7,309 nucleotides of DNA from JAAXZI01 sp045863575 (GCA_045863575.1 BTUC01000366.1:1-7309); one strand, 5' to 3'. Positions 1-6,416 are shown, numbered from the stretch's first letter. Program-made: numbers and translations. Notes: generated from the letters alone by a model not told the origin.

Positions 1-750
1 TTCCGGCCCGCTGCCGGCCCGATCGATGAGATAGCGGTCGGCCATGATGTCATCGACGCCCGCGACCTGCTGATTGTCCAGCTGGAGCGCGAACCAGCCG
101 CGCGGCTGGCCATTGCCATGAGGAATGTGGGCGTCCAGGAAGCGTTCCTGGCCGTCGAAGAACTCGTGCTGCACGGCATGCGAGCAGTCGGCGAAGCAGC
201 CGGAGAAGGTGCGCAGGCCCGCCGCCACACCGATGACGGGCATGACGATATGGAACGTACCGCAGGCGCCCGTGCCCATGGCATTCATGAATCGGACCAT
301 GCTGCGGGTGTCGCCCCACAGCGAGCCCCCGAACGTCGGTCCGTCGCCGATGTGATGCCGGCACCACTGCCAGAGTGCAAACGATTTCTCCTCGTCGGAC
401 ATGCCGGGACGGATAAAGGCCCGGACGATGGCATCGATGTCGAACCAGTCTGGGCCACCCTCCACTACCACACGCGGTTTTACCACCGGCTCACTGCCGA
501 TGTTGCTGATGCTCAGAGACCGGGTGGGATTCCAGCGGCTGGTGGGGTGATCGATCCAGCCGCCCATGCGGCGCTGGTCGGCGGTGCCGGGGACGGTGAT
601 CTCGAACCCGGTGTTGCCGGAGACGCGCTCGGTGTGCGTTCCGGACGGCTGTGTGGCCGGAGCGCCTGGAGACGGCACGCCGGCCAGCGCGAGCAACCCG
701 GTTGTCATCCACACGCGCGACGACTGCAATCGTCTCGGTCGGTTTATCAT
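1..750 (-). CDS. Exported transglutaminase-like (papain-fold) protein, 3' end beyond the left edge
   Basis: The minus strand is open from an ATG at 748-750 to the window edge, giving 250 residues with no stop. A GAGGTG ribosome binding site lies just upstream of the ATG. Residues 1-32 look like a Sec signal peptide: a basic start (RPRR), a hydrophobic core around residues 14-25, and an Ala/Pro-rich cleavage region ending GAPA. Residues 113-206 resemble a transglutaminase core: a DEEKSFALWQWCRHHI helix, then Cys163 in GACGTFH, then His191 in SHAVQHEFFDG, then Asp206 in RFLDAH. These are the expected order and spacing for a Cys-His-Asp triad. Members of this fold act as cysteine proteases, amidases or protein cross-linkers, and many bacterial ones have no known substrate. 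The gene is divergent from the GH123-like gene, 141 bp away, and may share its control region. The fold assignment is moderately firm; the activity is unknown. The longer antisense frames here are shadows. Confidence 0.8.
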   Translation of the reverse strand, partial: MINRPRRLQSSRVWMTTGLLALAGVPSPGAPATQPSGTHTERVSGNTGFEITVPGTADQRRMGGWIDHPTSRWNPTRSLSISNIGSEPVVKPRVVVEGGPDWFDIDAIVRAFIRPGMSDEEKSFALWQWCRHHIGDGPTFGGSLWGDTRSMVRFMNAMGTGACGTFHIVMPVIGVAAGLRTFSGCFADCSHAVQHEFFDGQERFLDAHIPHGNGQPRGWFALQLDNQQVAGVDDIMADRYLIDRAGSGPE

Positions 751-891
751 CCGCACCTCACAGGATCCCGGTTGTCTCGAAGAAGCGGGTGGCGACTCTC
801 CGGGCTCCGCAACCGGTTTCGTCCAAGTGGGCGATAGATTAGCATGACGGCTGCTGAAATTCGATGAACCTGTCCGCAAGAGGAGAAGGCC
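751..891. promoter_or_regulatory. Divergent intergenic control region
   Basis: This 141-bp gap separates the start codons of two divergent genes for exported proteins, so it must carry both promoters unless transcription starts elsewhere. A Shine-Dalgarno sequence AGGAGAAGG is visible at 881-889 for the plus-strand gene, and GAGGTG (as read on the minus strand) for the minus-strand gene. An AT-richer patch lies around 832-844, but I found no convincing pair of -35 and -10 boxes and no clear operator palindrome. The promoter role is inferred from layout only. Confidence 0.4.
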
Positions 892-2727
892 ATGCGCTTC
901 CCGTGCTTTGGCATCTACGTGGTCCTGATCGGTGTGGTCTGGGTTGATATGTCGCGTGCGGCGCCGCCGGCCACCCGGCCGGCCATTGACGAGGTTGACT
1001 ACGGATACCGGTTGGCAGCATCCAGCGAGAGCGTGGCCCTCTGGTGGTGTTCTTCGGGCTGGAAAGTCGGCCGTGATCGGCTCGCGCCGTCTGCGGGCGG
1101 AGATGCAGGTACGGCCGTGCGCTTGTCGGCCGCCCGAAGCGAGTTCGAGGCCGTCCAGCTCGTCGTCCGGCCGGAGAAGCTGCTGAAAGGTTTGGCCTGG
1201 AAAGCCACTGATCTGACCGGCCCGCGGGGGGCACGGATCGCGACCGCCGAGGTTCAACTCCTGCGGGTCGGCTACGTGCCGGTAACTGCGCCGACGGATG
1301 CATGGGGAAAGGCGGGGGCGTGGCCGGATCCGCTGCCGCCGCTCAAGCAGGCCATCGACGTGCCCGCCGGCGTGAATCAGCCGATCTGGGTCCTTGTGCA
1401 TGTCCCCAAGGGGGTGGCCGCGGGAGATTATGAAGGCCGCATCGAATTGACGGCCAACGACTGGAACGCCTCCGTGCCCCTGCGACTGCATGTGTGGGAT
1501 TTCGCGTTGCCGGACGCGCCGCGGACGGTGAGTGCGTTCGGCCTGGGCATGGGCATGGTGTTTCGATATCACAACGTGCAGAGCGAAGAGGACAAACGGG
1601 CACTGTTTGCCAAGTACATGCAGAGCTTCGCGGATCACCGGATCACGCCGTACGACCCTACGCCATTCGATCACATGGAGATCAAGTATCATCCCGATGC
1701 CGACCCGCCAAGGGCGGAGATTAACTTCGAGCGGTTCGACCGGGCCATGCAGCGCGCCATCGACGAGTGGCACATCACCGGCTTCGATCTGCGCATTCCG
1801 GGCCTGGGCGGCGGGACGTTTCACGAGCGGCACGAAGGGGAGATCGCCGGGCATAAGGCCGGCACACCCAAGTATGAGGCGATGTTCGCCAGCATGGTCG
1901 GCCAGATCGAGACCCATCTGCGCGACAAGGGCTGGCTGGACAAGGCCTACGTGTACTGGTTCGACGAGCCGGAGCCCCGCGACTACGACTTCGTAAAGGG
2001 GGTGATGGATCGGCTCAAGAAGTACGCCCCGGGCATTCGGCGGATGCTGACCGAGGAGCCGGTGGAGCCGCTGTTTGGATACGTGGATCTGTGGTGCCCG
2101 GTTTCCCCGCAATTCGACATGAAAATGGCCGAGCGGCGGCGGGAGGCGGGGGAGCAGTTCTGGTGGTACGTGTGCACGGGTCCCAAGGCGCCGTACTGCA
2201 CGCTGTTCATCGACCACCCGGCCACCAGCCTGCGCGTGTGGCTGTGGCAGACCTGGCAGCGCAAGATCGAGGGTATCCTCGTCTGGCAGAGCACGTACTG
2301 GACGAGCTCGGCCGCGTTCCCCGATTCCCTGCAGAATCCCTACGAAGACCCCATGGGCTACGTGAGCGGGTATTCCACCCCAGCTGGCACGAAGAAGCAT
2401 TGGGGCAACGGCGACGGGCGCTTCCTCTATCCGCCCGAATCGGCGGCGGCCGGCAGCAGCGAGCCGAACCTGGAGCCGCCGGTGAGCAGCATCCGCTGGG
2501 AGATGTTGCGCGACGGGGTGGAGGATCTGGATTACCTGTACATCCTGCGCGACCGCATCGAGTCGGCCGGTGGGTCACCGCAGCCGGCTCTTATTCAGCG
2601 CGCCCGCGCGCTGCTGGAAGTGCCGGCGGAGATCACGGCCGGTATGACGCAGTACACATTCGACCCCGCCCCCATCGAGCGGCGGCGGGCGGAGATTGCG
2701 GAGATGATCGAACGGCTGGCGCGATGA
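892..2727 (+). CDS. Exported GH123/DUF4091-type glycoside hydrolase
   Basis: This 611-residue protein starts at an ATG 2 nt after the strong AGGAGAAGG purine run. Residues 1-23 form a probable signal peptide (hydrophobic 8-19, then SRA-A), so it should be exported. Residues about 70-205 form a beta-rich N-terminal domain (RSEFEAVQLVV, YEGRIELTA, LRLHVWDFALP) of the kind found ahead of DUF4091 catalytic domains. The catalytic barrel follows, with YVYWFDEPEP at 353-362; Asp358-Glu359 match the adjacent Asp-Glu pair used by GH123 enzymes, where Asp orients the substrate N-acetyl group and Glu is the acid/base. The conserved end motif SIRWEMLRDGVEDLDYLYIL is at 533-552. Characterised GH123 enzymes are beta-N-acetylgalactosaminidases, but DUF4091 members are diverse and the substrate here is open. 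It is divergent from the transglutaminase-like gene. Length is normal and no damage is seen. Confidence 0.88.
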   Translation: MRFPCFGIYVVLIGVVWVDMSRAAPPATRPAIDEVDYGYRLAASSESVALWWCSSGWKVGRDRLAPSAGGDAGTAVRLSAARSEFEAVQLVVRPEKLLKGLAWKATDLTGPRGARIATAEVQLLRVGYVPVTAPTDAWGKAGAWPDPLPPLKQAIDVPAGVNQPIWVLVHVPKGVAAGDYEGRIELTANDWNASVPLRLHVWDFALPDAPRTVSAFGLGMGMVFRYHNVQSEEDKRALFAKYMQSFADHRITPYDPTPFDHMEIKYHPDADPPRAEINFERFDRAMQRAIDEWHITGFDLRIPGLGGGTFHERHEGEIAGHKAGTPKYEAMFASMVGQIETHLRDKGWLDKAYVYWFDEPEPRDYDFVKGVMDRLKKYAPGIRRMLTEEPVEPLFGYVDLWCPVSPQFDMKMAERRREAGEQFWWYVCTGPKAPYCTLFIDHPATSLRVWLWQTWQRKIEGILVWQSTYWTSSAAFPDSLQNPYEDPMGYVSGYSTPAGTKKHWGNGDGRFLYPPESAAAGSSEPNLEPPVSSIRWEMLRDGVEDLDYLYILRDRIESAGGSPQPALIQRARALLEVPAEITAGMTQYTFDPAPIERRRAEIAEMIERLAR

Positions 2728-2865
2728 TCAATGAGTCGATTACCATTGCGGGAGAATGGAAGCAGAGTAAACTGCGGCCGGTCAGCCAGTGACTGTGAAC
2801 CAGCCCGAGGCACGGCGCTGCGGTTGCTGCGGGGGCAAGCAGACATGACCGCTTGAGGGGTCCGC

Positions 2866-3438
2866 ATGCAGCTGTGGTCACGAGGCGCGGGAGAGTTCTG
2901 GCGGAAAGCGGCACTGTCGCTGGCGACACTGCTTCTGATCGGTCTCTTCGTCCCTATCCCGTTCGTGCCGGCTCACTTCCAGTGGACCGACGTGCTCATT
3001 CTGTTGCCGATAGCCTGGTGCTTTGTCATCAGCTACCGAGCCGGTGAGGAGATTGGCTTCATCACGCGCTGGGTTTATGGTTTCCTGCAGTCAGTGCTTC
3101 TGATCGGCCTCTCCTCCCAACACTGGGCACGTGAGCTGGAACTCGGCGATGCGTCTGAAGTCTACTTCAACTGGGGTGTCATGGTGAGCGTGTACAGTGC
3201 TCTGTTCGCAGTATTTCCCTGGCTCTTTTCGCCACAACCGGTGCCGCCTGGCGACCCGATGAAATGTCGGACCTGCGGCTACAACCTCACGGGCAACGTG
3301 TCCGGCCTCTGCCCGGAGTGCGGCCGCGTGGTGGGTTACTACCTGAGCAGCGACCAGCAGGCGAGTTGCAGCGATGAATACTCGAATGTAACCGGATCCA
3401 CGTCCGTCCGGAAGGTATCCGAGGAACGCATGGAGTAA
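2866..3438 (+). CDS. Polytopic membrane protein with C-terminal zinc ribbon, 190 aa
   Basis: The start ATG follows GAGGGG (2855-2860) with good spacing. The 138 bp before it, back to the hydrolase gene, contain no gene I can support and no clear terminator hairpin. The protein has four likely membrane segments at about residues 15-35, 42-56, 68-84 and 102-122. A four-Cys zinc ribbon follows (Cys134, Cys137, Cys149, Cys152) in the form CxxCGYNLTGNVSG then CPECG, and then a polar tail of about 38 residues rich in Ser and Glu. The ribbon presumably sits in the cytoplasm and binds one zinc. This C-terminal module is common on planctomycete membrane proteins, but no function is established that I know of. 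The next gene begins 7 bp downstream, so the two are probably cotranscribed. Unlike its neighbours it lacks the MHWFWR start and a heptamer-repeat tail. Confidence 0.8.
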   Translation: MQLWSRGAGEFWRKAALSLATLLLIGLFVPIPFVPAHFQWTDVLILLPIAWCFVISYRAGEEIGFITRWVYGFLQSVLLIGLSSQHWARELELGDASEVYFNWGVMVSVYSALFAVFPWLFSPQPVPPGDPMKCRTCGYNLTGNVSGLCPECGRVVGYYLSSDQQASCSDEYSNVTGSTSVRKVSEERME

Positions 3439-3445
3439 CCGGCTC

Positions 3446-4297
3446 ATGCACTGGTGCTGGCGAGCGGTGATTGCGACGGCTGCAGGTCTCATCGGGCTGA
3501 GTTTCAGCCTCGGCTGCTGGATCGGCTGCTGGAACGCTTTCGACCTCGAAGTGGTCGCGGAAAGCCTCTACGATTTCGAGCCCAATATACCGCCCGGCGT
3601 TCCCAGCTTCATTTGGTGCTGGCTGTTGGGCGGTGGTATCAGTCTCATCTGCCACCGCGCGGTCATTATGGTATGTAGCTCATCGCGACTCCGTGCCGTT
3701 CGAGCCCGGAAGTGGGTGGTGTTACTCGGCGTGTCAGCTTTGGCTTGGCTGGCTTCGATCCTCTTCGATGTGAGACTGTTCCGCGAGGTCGCCAGTTTTG
3801 CGGTAGCCAAAGGCTGCGTCGGTATGTACTGGAGCCATTGGTCATTTGAGACGAACACGCATCTGGGGAATCGGCAATTGCCCCCGGACGAATGGCCTGA
3901 GTTTCAATGGGATGGTGGAAGCTTTAAGGGTATTACCGCGGGTGTTACCCACGTCGACGGACCACCAGGTACGATCACCGCGGATCAGCTTCTGGAAGCG
4001 TGGCACAGTGGCGTACTGAACGAGCGGATGGGTCTCAAGTGGCCGGTGCTGCACGCCATATGGATGGGCACGCATTGCATTGTGGTCCCCCTGTGGATTC
4101 CGATGCTGGTCAGCGGACTTGCGGTGGCATTCTGTGCGGGTCGTGCCTTGCGGCGCCCGAGAGGCGGTTGCTGCCCGGCTTGCGGTTATAACCTCACGGG
4201 CAATGTGTCGGGAGTATGCCCGGAATGCGGATCGCCGGTGCCGAGAGGAGTGATCAGCGGTCAGCAGTCAGCGGTCAGGGGAGAGGGACGGGTGTGA
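3446..4297 (+). CDS. Zinc-ribbon membrane protein, 283 aa, possible chimera of the two downstream types
   Basis: The N-terminus MHWCWRAVIA nearly matches the MHWFWRA start of the small genes at 4453, 5304 and 6572, at DNA level too (19 of the first 20 bases). The C-terminus is of the other type: PLWIPMLVSGLAVAF, then a zinc ribbon with Cys243, Cys246, Cys258 and Cys261 carrying LTGNVSG and CPECG. Likely membrane segments are at about 7-29, 54-76, 90-108 and 211-232. An approximately 100-residue soluble loop (about 110-208, Trp-rich, predicted outside) lies between the last two. GGAG at 3432-3435 overlaps the end of the upstream gene and may serve as ribosome binding site. The 3' end runs into TCAG heptamer repeats, giving the tail SGQQSAVRGEGRV, which is unlikely to be functional. 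No function is known. A decayed partial copy lies at 6316-6562. Confidence 0.8.
   Translation: MHWCWRAVIATAAGLIGLSFSLGCWIGCWNAFDLEVVAESLYDFEPNIPPGVPSFIWCWLLGGGISLICHRAVIMVCSSSRLRAVRARKWVVLLGVSALAWLASILFDVRLFREVASFAVAKGCVGMYWSHWSFETNTHLGNRQLPPDEWPEFQWDGGSFKGITAGVTHVDGPPGTITADQLLEAWHSGVLNERMGLKWPVLHAIWMGTHCIVVPLWIPMLVSGLAVAFCAGRALRRPRGGCCPACGYNLTGNVSGVCPECGSPVPRGVISGQQSAVRGEGRV
4252..4279. repeat. TCAG heptamer array, four units, inside a 3' coding end
   Basis: Four tandem 7-mers are readable: GATCAGC, GGTCAGC, AGTCAGC, GGTCAGG. They lie inside the last codons of the 283-residue zinc-ribbon gene and are translated as ISGQQSAVR. As seven is not a multiple of three, each gained or lost unit shifts the downstream frame. 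Confidence 0.8.
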
Positions 4298-4300
4298 GTT

Positions 4301-4363
4301 CTCAGTGCTCAGTTTTCAGTTCTCAGTTATGCGTGGCAGGTTGCAGGTTAGCGTTGACAGGCT
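4301..4363. repeat. Degenerate heptamer array, nine units
   Basis: Directly after the stop at 4297, a strict 7-nt phase can be followed for nine units: CTCAGTG, CTCAGTT, TTCAGTT, CTCAGTT, ATGCGTG, GCAGGTT, GCAGGTT, AGCGTTG, ACAGGCT. The first four share the TCAG core of the arrays at 4252 and 5201. Later units keep the phase but drift in sequence. The 155-bp gap 4298-4452 otherwise holds only a possible gene-tail remnant and the leader of the next gene. Similar short tandem 7-mers are known from heterocystous cyanobacteria; a role here is unknown. Confidence 0.65.
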
Positions 4364-4401
4364 CGTGGCAATGGTCGGCGGACTGGCAGGGAATCGCTTG
4401 A

Positions 4402-4443
4402 GGCCGGGCGGAAGCGCTGTCCGAGCAATGTGCGGCGGAGTAG
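4402..4443 (+). pseudogene. Possible remnant of a zinc-ribbon gene tail
   Basis: Read in the frame that ends at TAG 4441-4443, this stretch gives GRAEALSEQCAAE and stop. It resembles the end of the gene at 4776-5294 (APLSQARAAE and stop) and the remnant before the third unit (EKRAAE and stop). In this frame it is cut off from any start by a stop at 4399-4401. The likely reading is that the upstream gene once ended here, as in the other units, and that frame drift in the heptamer region moved its stop to 4297. The stretch is short, so the evidence is modest. Confidence 0.4.
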
Positions 4444-4452
4444 ACTACGTTC
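4432..4452 (+). promoter_or_regulatory. Conserved leader with GGAG-TAG, first unit
   Basis: These 21 bases match the leader at 5283-5303 at 18 positions and the one at 6551-6571 at 18 positions. The shared core is CGGAGTAGACT. It places GGAG 12 nt before the start ATG, longer than usual Shine-Dalgarno spacing, and merges it with the TAG stop of the upstream reading frame. The core contains a small palindrome, GTAGACTAC. A role in translational coupling or as a recombination site is inference. Confidence 0.55.
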
Positions 4453-4779
4453 ATGCACTGGTTCTGGCGAGCAGCGATTGCGGTTGCGGCTGGGTGCGCC
4501 TATAGCGGAAGCGCCGTCACGTTTCTCAGTAAGGCGCACGGAGCGATGGCTGACCGTGTCACAAGTGCGCTCGGAGCAACCGGCAATTGGGGCGCAGCAC
4601 TTGGCGTGGCAGTCGGGTACTTTCTCCCCGTGCTGCTGCTGGCCTTCGGTGTCTACGGACTGACGACCCGGCTCTGCTTTCGCAGGACGTTGGATCAGGA
4701 GACCCGCTGCCGCCAATGCGGTTACATCCTTCGAGGTATCAGCGAGCCGCGGTGCCCGGAGTGTGGAGAGCGGATATGA
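4453..4779 (+). CDS. Small MHWFWR-type zinc-ribbon membrane protein, first unit (108 aa)
   Basis: The start is fixed by the invariant MHWFWRA start shared with the genes at 5304 and 6572. Two likely membrane segments (about 5-25 and 48-71) flank an external loop of about 22 residues. The basic C-terminal part carries the zinc ribbon Cys86, Cys89, Cys101, Cys104 in the form CRQCGYILRGISEP then CPECGERI and stop. With basic residues at both ends, an N-in, C-in topology with a cytoplasmic ribbon is likely. The stop overlaps the ATG of the next gene (ATGA), and the GGAGAG within the Cys-Gly-Glu codons serves as that gene's ribosome binding site, so the two are translationally coupled. Function is unknown. 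The paired arrangement suggests that the two products act together, possibly as a membrane complex. Confidence 0.8.
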   Translation: MHWFWRAAIAVAAGCAYSGSAVTFLSKAHGAMADRVTSALGATGNWGAALGVAVGYFLPVLLLAFGVYGLTTRLCFRRTLDQETRCRQCGYILRGISEPRCPECGERI

Positions 4780-5294
4780 GCGGAAGTGGCAGAACACTGC
4801 TGAGATACTGTGTGCTGGCCATCGTGCTGACCCCGTTCATCGGCGCTCCGTCCTACTGCATCCTGATCGCCGATGCCATGGCCGGGATAGCGACTCTGAA
4901 CGATGGTTCGTGGCATCATCGCAGTGTTCCGGGGCAACACGCCATCGACGCTTTGGGCGGGCTGTTGGTGGAGATAGCTCTTGGCGTCGCTCGCATGCCG
5001 TTTGGCGCTGTCGGCTACCCGATGCTCATCGTTAACAGCGTGTTCTGGGCCGCAGCGATTTCGGCAACAATTGCTCTGCTGCGTTTTCTCCTGCGAGTTC
5101 GAACAGTCCCCACCGGCTGCTGCCGGGAATGCGGTTACGATCTCACCGGCAACCTATCCGGCGTCTGCCCTGAATGTGGGACGGCGGTGCCGGAACAAGC
5201 GGTCAGCGGTCAGCCATCAGCGGTCAGCCGCCCGGCTCCGGGTCGCTCGACCGATGTGGCGGCCCCGCTGTCCCAGGCGCGCGCCGCGGAGTAG
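4776..5294 (+). CDS. Partner zinc-ribbon membrane protein, first unit (172 aa)
   Basis: I chose the ATG at 4776-4778, which overlaps the upstream stop, because the same ATGA junction occurs in the other two units and GGAG lies 7 nt ahead. The open frame extends back to 4587, but that part is a shadow of the upstream gene. Likely membrane segments are about 10-32, 60-74 and 82-105. The ribbon is Cys116, Cys119, Cys131, Cys134 with CGYDLTGNLSG and CPECG. Then comes a 37-residue Ala/Ser/Pro tail made partly of heptamer repeats (AVSGQPSAVS), ending QARAAE. The start MSGSGRTLLRY only loosely resembles the MxxxGRxRRILKW start of the partners at 5639 and 6865. The TAG stop is fused with the GGAG of the next unit's leader. 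No function can be assigned. Confidence 0.78.
   Translation: MSGSGRTLLRYCVLAIVLTPFIGAPSYCILIADAMAGIATLNDGSWHHRSVPGQHAIDALGGLLVEIALGVARMPFGAVGYPMLIVNSVFWAAAISATIALLRFLLRVRTVPTGCCRECGYDLTGNLSGVCPECGTAVPEQAVSGQPSAVSRPAPGRSTDVAAPLSQARAAE
5201..5228. repeat. TCAG heptamer array, four units, inside a 3' coding end
   Basis: Four tandem 7-mers: GGTCAGC, GGTCAGC, CATCAGC, GGTCAGC. They sit in the tail-coding part of the first partner gene, about 30 bases past the last zinc-ribbon Cys codon. They are read in the same frame as the array at 4252 (VSGQPSAVS compared with ISGQQSAVR). This conserved placement argues that the array was present before the genes duplicated. Confidence 0.8.
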
Positions 5295-5303
5295 ACTACG
5301 CCC
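5283..5303 (+). promoter_or_regulatory. Conserved leader with GGAG-TAG, second unit
   Basis: Same 21-base leader as at 4432-4452, with three differences. Here the TAG (5292-5294) is the real stop codon of the preceding partner gene and GGAG overlaps its last codons, so the next gene starts only 9 bp after the stop. This suggests that ribosomes pass directly from one unit to the next. Confidence 0.55.
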
Positions 5304-5642
5304 ATGCACTGGTTCTGGCGAGCGGTGATTGCGGTGGCTGTTGGCGGGGCGTTGGGCACGCCGTTCATCGTTCAAATCGGGAAATTCAGCGGGCCGCTTT
5401 CGCGGGCAACGGAACGGGTATTGGAGGTCACGGTCCACAGTTTTCCGTGGCCTTTCGGAATCTGGTTGCCGATCTTCTTCATCGCCGCCGTCCCTGTCGC
5501 GGCAGGGGTTGCGACCTACGGCATCCTCGCTCGACTCTACGGTCCTCGGCCTTGCGGCTCAGACACTCGTTGCCGCAAGTGCAGCTACATCCTGCGGGGT
5601 ATCAGCGAGCCCCGGTGCCCGGAGTGCGGGGAGCAGATATGA
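5304..5642 (+). CDS. Small MHWFWR-type zinc-ribbon membrane protein, second unit (112 aa)
   Basis: It starts MHWFWRAVIAVAVGG. Likely membrane segments are about 7-25 and 51-77, with a loop of about 25 residues between them that shares no clear sequence with the same part of the copies at 4453 and 6572. The ribbon is Cys90, Cys93, Cys105, Cys108 with YILRGISEP and CPECGEQI and stop. Unusually, the Gly after the second Cys is Ser94 (CRKCSY instead of CxxCGY), a small change in the zinc knuckle that may still bind metal. GGGGAG at 5628-5633, inside the CGE codons, precedes the overlapping ATGA start of the partner gene. Function unknown. Confidence 0.8.
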   Translation: MHWFWRAVIAVAVGGALGTPFIVQIGKFSGPLSRATERVLEVTVHSFPWPFGIWLPIFFIAAVPVAAGVATYGILARLYGPRPCGSDTRCRKCSYILRGISEPRCPECGEQI

Positions 5643-6139
5643 GGCGATTCGGACGCAGGAGGCGAATACTGAAGTGGATGGGGTTGGTTCTCCTGCTGCT
5701 CATCGTCATCGCTTTTCTTGTGTCTCGGTTCCGCTGGATTCGGTACTACGGCGATTGGGGTATCTTCTGTGAGCTTCACCTGCGAAACGGACTGCTAATT
5801 GCAGCCTATGGCCCAAATTATCCGTCCTCCAGTTTGAGCATGGGCTGGAGTGTCGTGACGCCTTTCTCTGGATTTGTATGGTCCCCTCGCGTAGCCGTTT
5901 GGCAGGGTGGCGGTAGCGTGGTGCTGCCTCTCTGGATAGCCTTCCTCCTGGTTGCCTTGCCCACCGCTGTTCTTTGGTGGCGTGACCGCCGCTTCCCACC
6001 CGGCCACTGCCCGCAGTGCGGTTACAACCTGACCGGAAACACGTCCGCCGTGTGCTCTGAGTGCGGAAGCCCGGCGCCAGCCGCGCACCTGCCGGTCAGC
6101 GGGGCGGCATCCGTGCCGGACGCGGCGAAGAAAACCTGA
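5639..6139 (+). CDS. Partner zinc-ribbon membrane protein, second unit (166 aa)
   Basis: It starts at the ATG overlapping the upstream stop. The in-frame extension back to 5174 covers the previous gene in another frame and is rejected. A very basic N-terminus (MRRFGRRRRILKW) precedes membrane segment one (about 13-29). An outward loop of about 65 residues, rich in aromatics and Ser, follows, and then segment two (about 94-114, VVLPLWIAFLLVALPTAVLWW). The ribbon is Cys124, Cys127, Cys139, Cys142 with CGYNLTGNTSA; the second knuckle reads CSECG instead of CPECG. The PLW and LPTA motifs, an RDRR-type stretch and PGHC ahead of the ribbon are, from memory, a recurrent planctomycete arrangement. 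The tail holds a single GGTCAGC heptamer (6094-6100) and ends AAKKT. It shares the start and end pattern with the gene at 6865, which supports the pair model. Function unknown. Confidence 0.8.
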   Translation: MRRFGRRRRILKWMGLVLLLLIVIAFLVSRFRWIRYYGDWGIFCELHLRNGLLIAAYGPNYPSSSLSMGWSVVTPFSGFVWSPRVAVWQGGGSVVLPLWIAFLLVALPTAVLWWRDRRFPPGHCPQCGYNLTGNTSAVCSECGSPAPAAHLPVSGAASVPDAAKKT

Positions 6140-6155
6140 AAGGCGGAATGATCAC

Positions 6156-6338
6156 GTGCGGGCGATAGATCGGTCCAGGATCCTTGAGCAACTCGAGAAC
6201 GACGTCTGGGGTGAACCCGACGTTTCATCCGGCCTGATCTCGCGTTGCCATGGACTCCGCAAGAAGCCGGGGCAGAGTATCAGTTTGGAGTTCCTGATTC
6301 CGCTGGCCATCGAGCGTTACTCGGCATGTCAGCTTTGA
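6156..6338 (+). pseudogene. Shortened CdiI_3-type contact-dependent inhibition immunity remnant
   Basis: From a GTG at 6156, with AGGCGGA 8 nt ahead, a 60-residue frame reads ILEQLENDVWGEPD, then SRCHGLRKKP, then GQSISLEFLIPLAIE. These blocks match, from memory, the CdiI_3 family of immunity proteins, which protect a cell from the toxin tip of a contact-dependent inhibition protein. Intact members have roughly 14 residues (a TVEDLR-type block) between the KP and GQ motifs and a further segment after LALE. Here the first block is missing in frame, and homology stops at about 6315, where the sequence switches to a remnant of the 283-residue zinc-ribbon gene. It is therefore most likely non-functional. 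No toxin gene is nearby. Orphan immunity genes of this kind are often moved by recombination. Confidence 0.55.
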
Positions 6339-6416
6339 CCTGGCGGGTTTCGATCCTTTTCGATGTAAGACGTGATCGGCGGGCAGCAGCATTTCATCTG
6401 TAGTCAGAAACTCGGC

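Noticed and set aside
118..837. Plus-strand open frame of 239 codons at the left end
   Set aside because: It is antisense to the minus-strand frame, which has a signal peptide, a ribosome binding site and a transglutaminase-like triad. The plus-strand translation is low-complexity Arg/Gly/His-rich and matches nothing I know.
839..1303. Minus-strand open frame of 154 codons
   Set aside because: It overlaps the start of the GH123-like gene and the divergent control region, and its translation is Arg/Pro/Ser-rich as expected of a GC-rich shadow.
2091..2792. Plus-strand open frame of 233 codons overlapping the hydrolase end
   Set aside because: It lies in another frame of the conserved DUF4091 C-terminal region. 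Its translation is Arg/Gly/Ala-rich without domains.
2724..2792. Short frame of 22 codons starting at an ATGA overlap with the hydrolase stop
   Set aside because: The overlap is tempting, but the peptide is too short, has no recognisable feature and no further support.
2728..2865. Possible terminator or small RNA between the hydrolase and first ribbon gene
   Set aside because: Only weak short inverted matches (such as GTCA with TGAC) and no GC-rich stem followed by a T run.
4252..4363. Short tandem repeats as a possible CRISPR array
   Set aside because: The units are 7 nt with no spacers, far from the 24-37 nt repeats with unique spacers of CRISPR.
4305..4505. Open frame of 66 codons across the heptamer region
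   Set aside because: It crosses the repeat array and the conserved leader out of frame with the MHWFWR gene and has no supporting features.
4587..4775. Upstream in-frame extension of the first partner gene
   Set aside because: It covers the well-supported small zinc-ribbon gene in another frame. The conserved ATGA junction in all three units fixes the start at 4776.
5174..5638. Long upstream extension giving a 321-codon frame
   Set aside because: It spans the tail of one gene and all of another in a shadow frame. Homology with the gene at 6865 places the true start at 5639.
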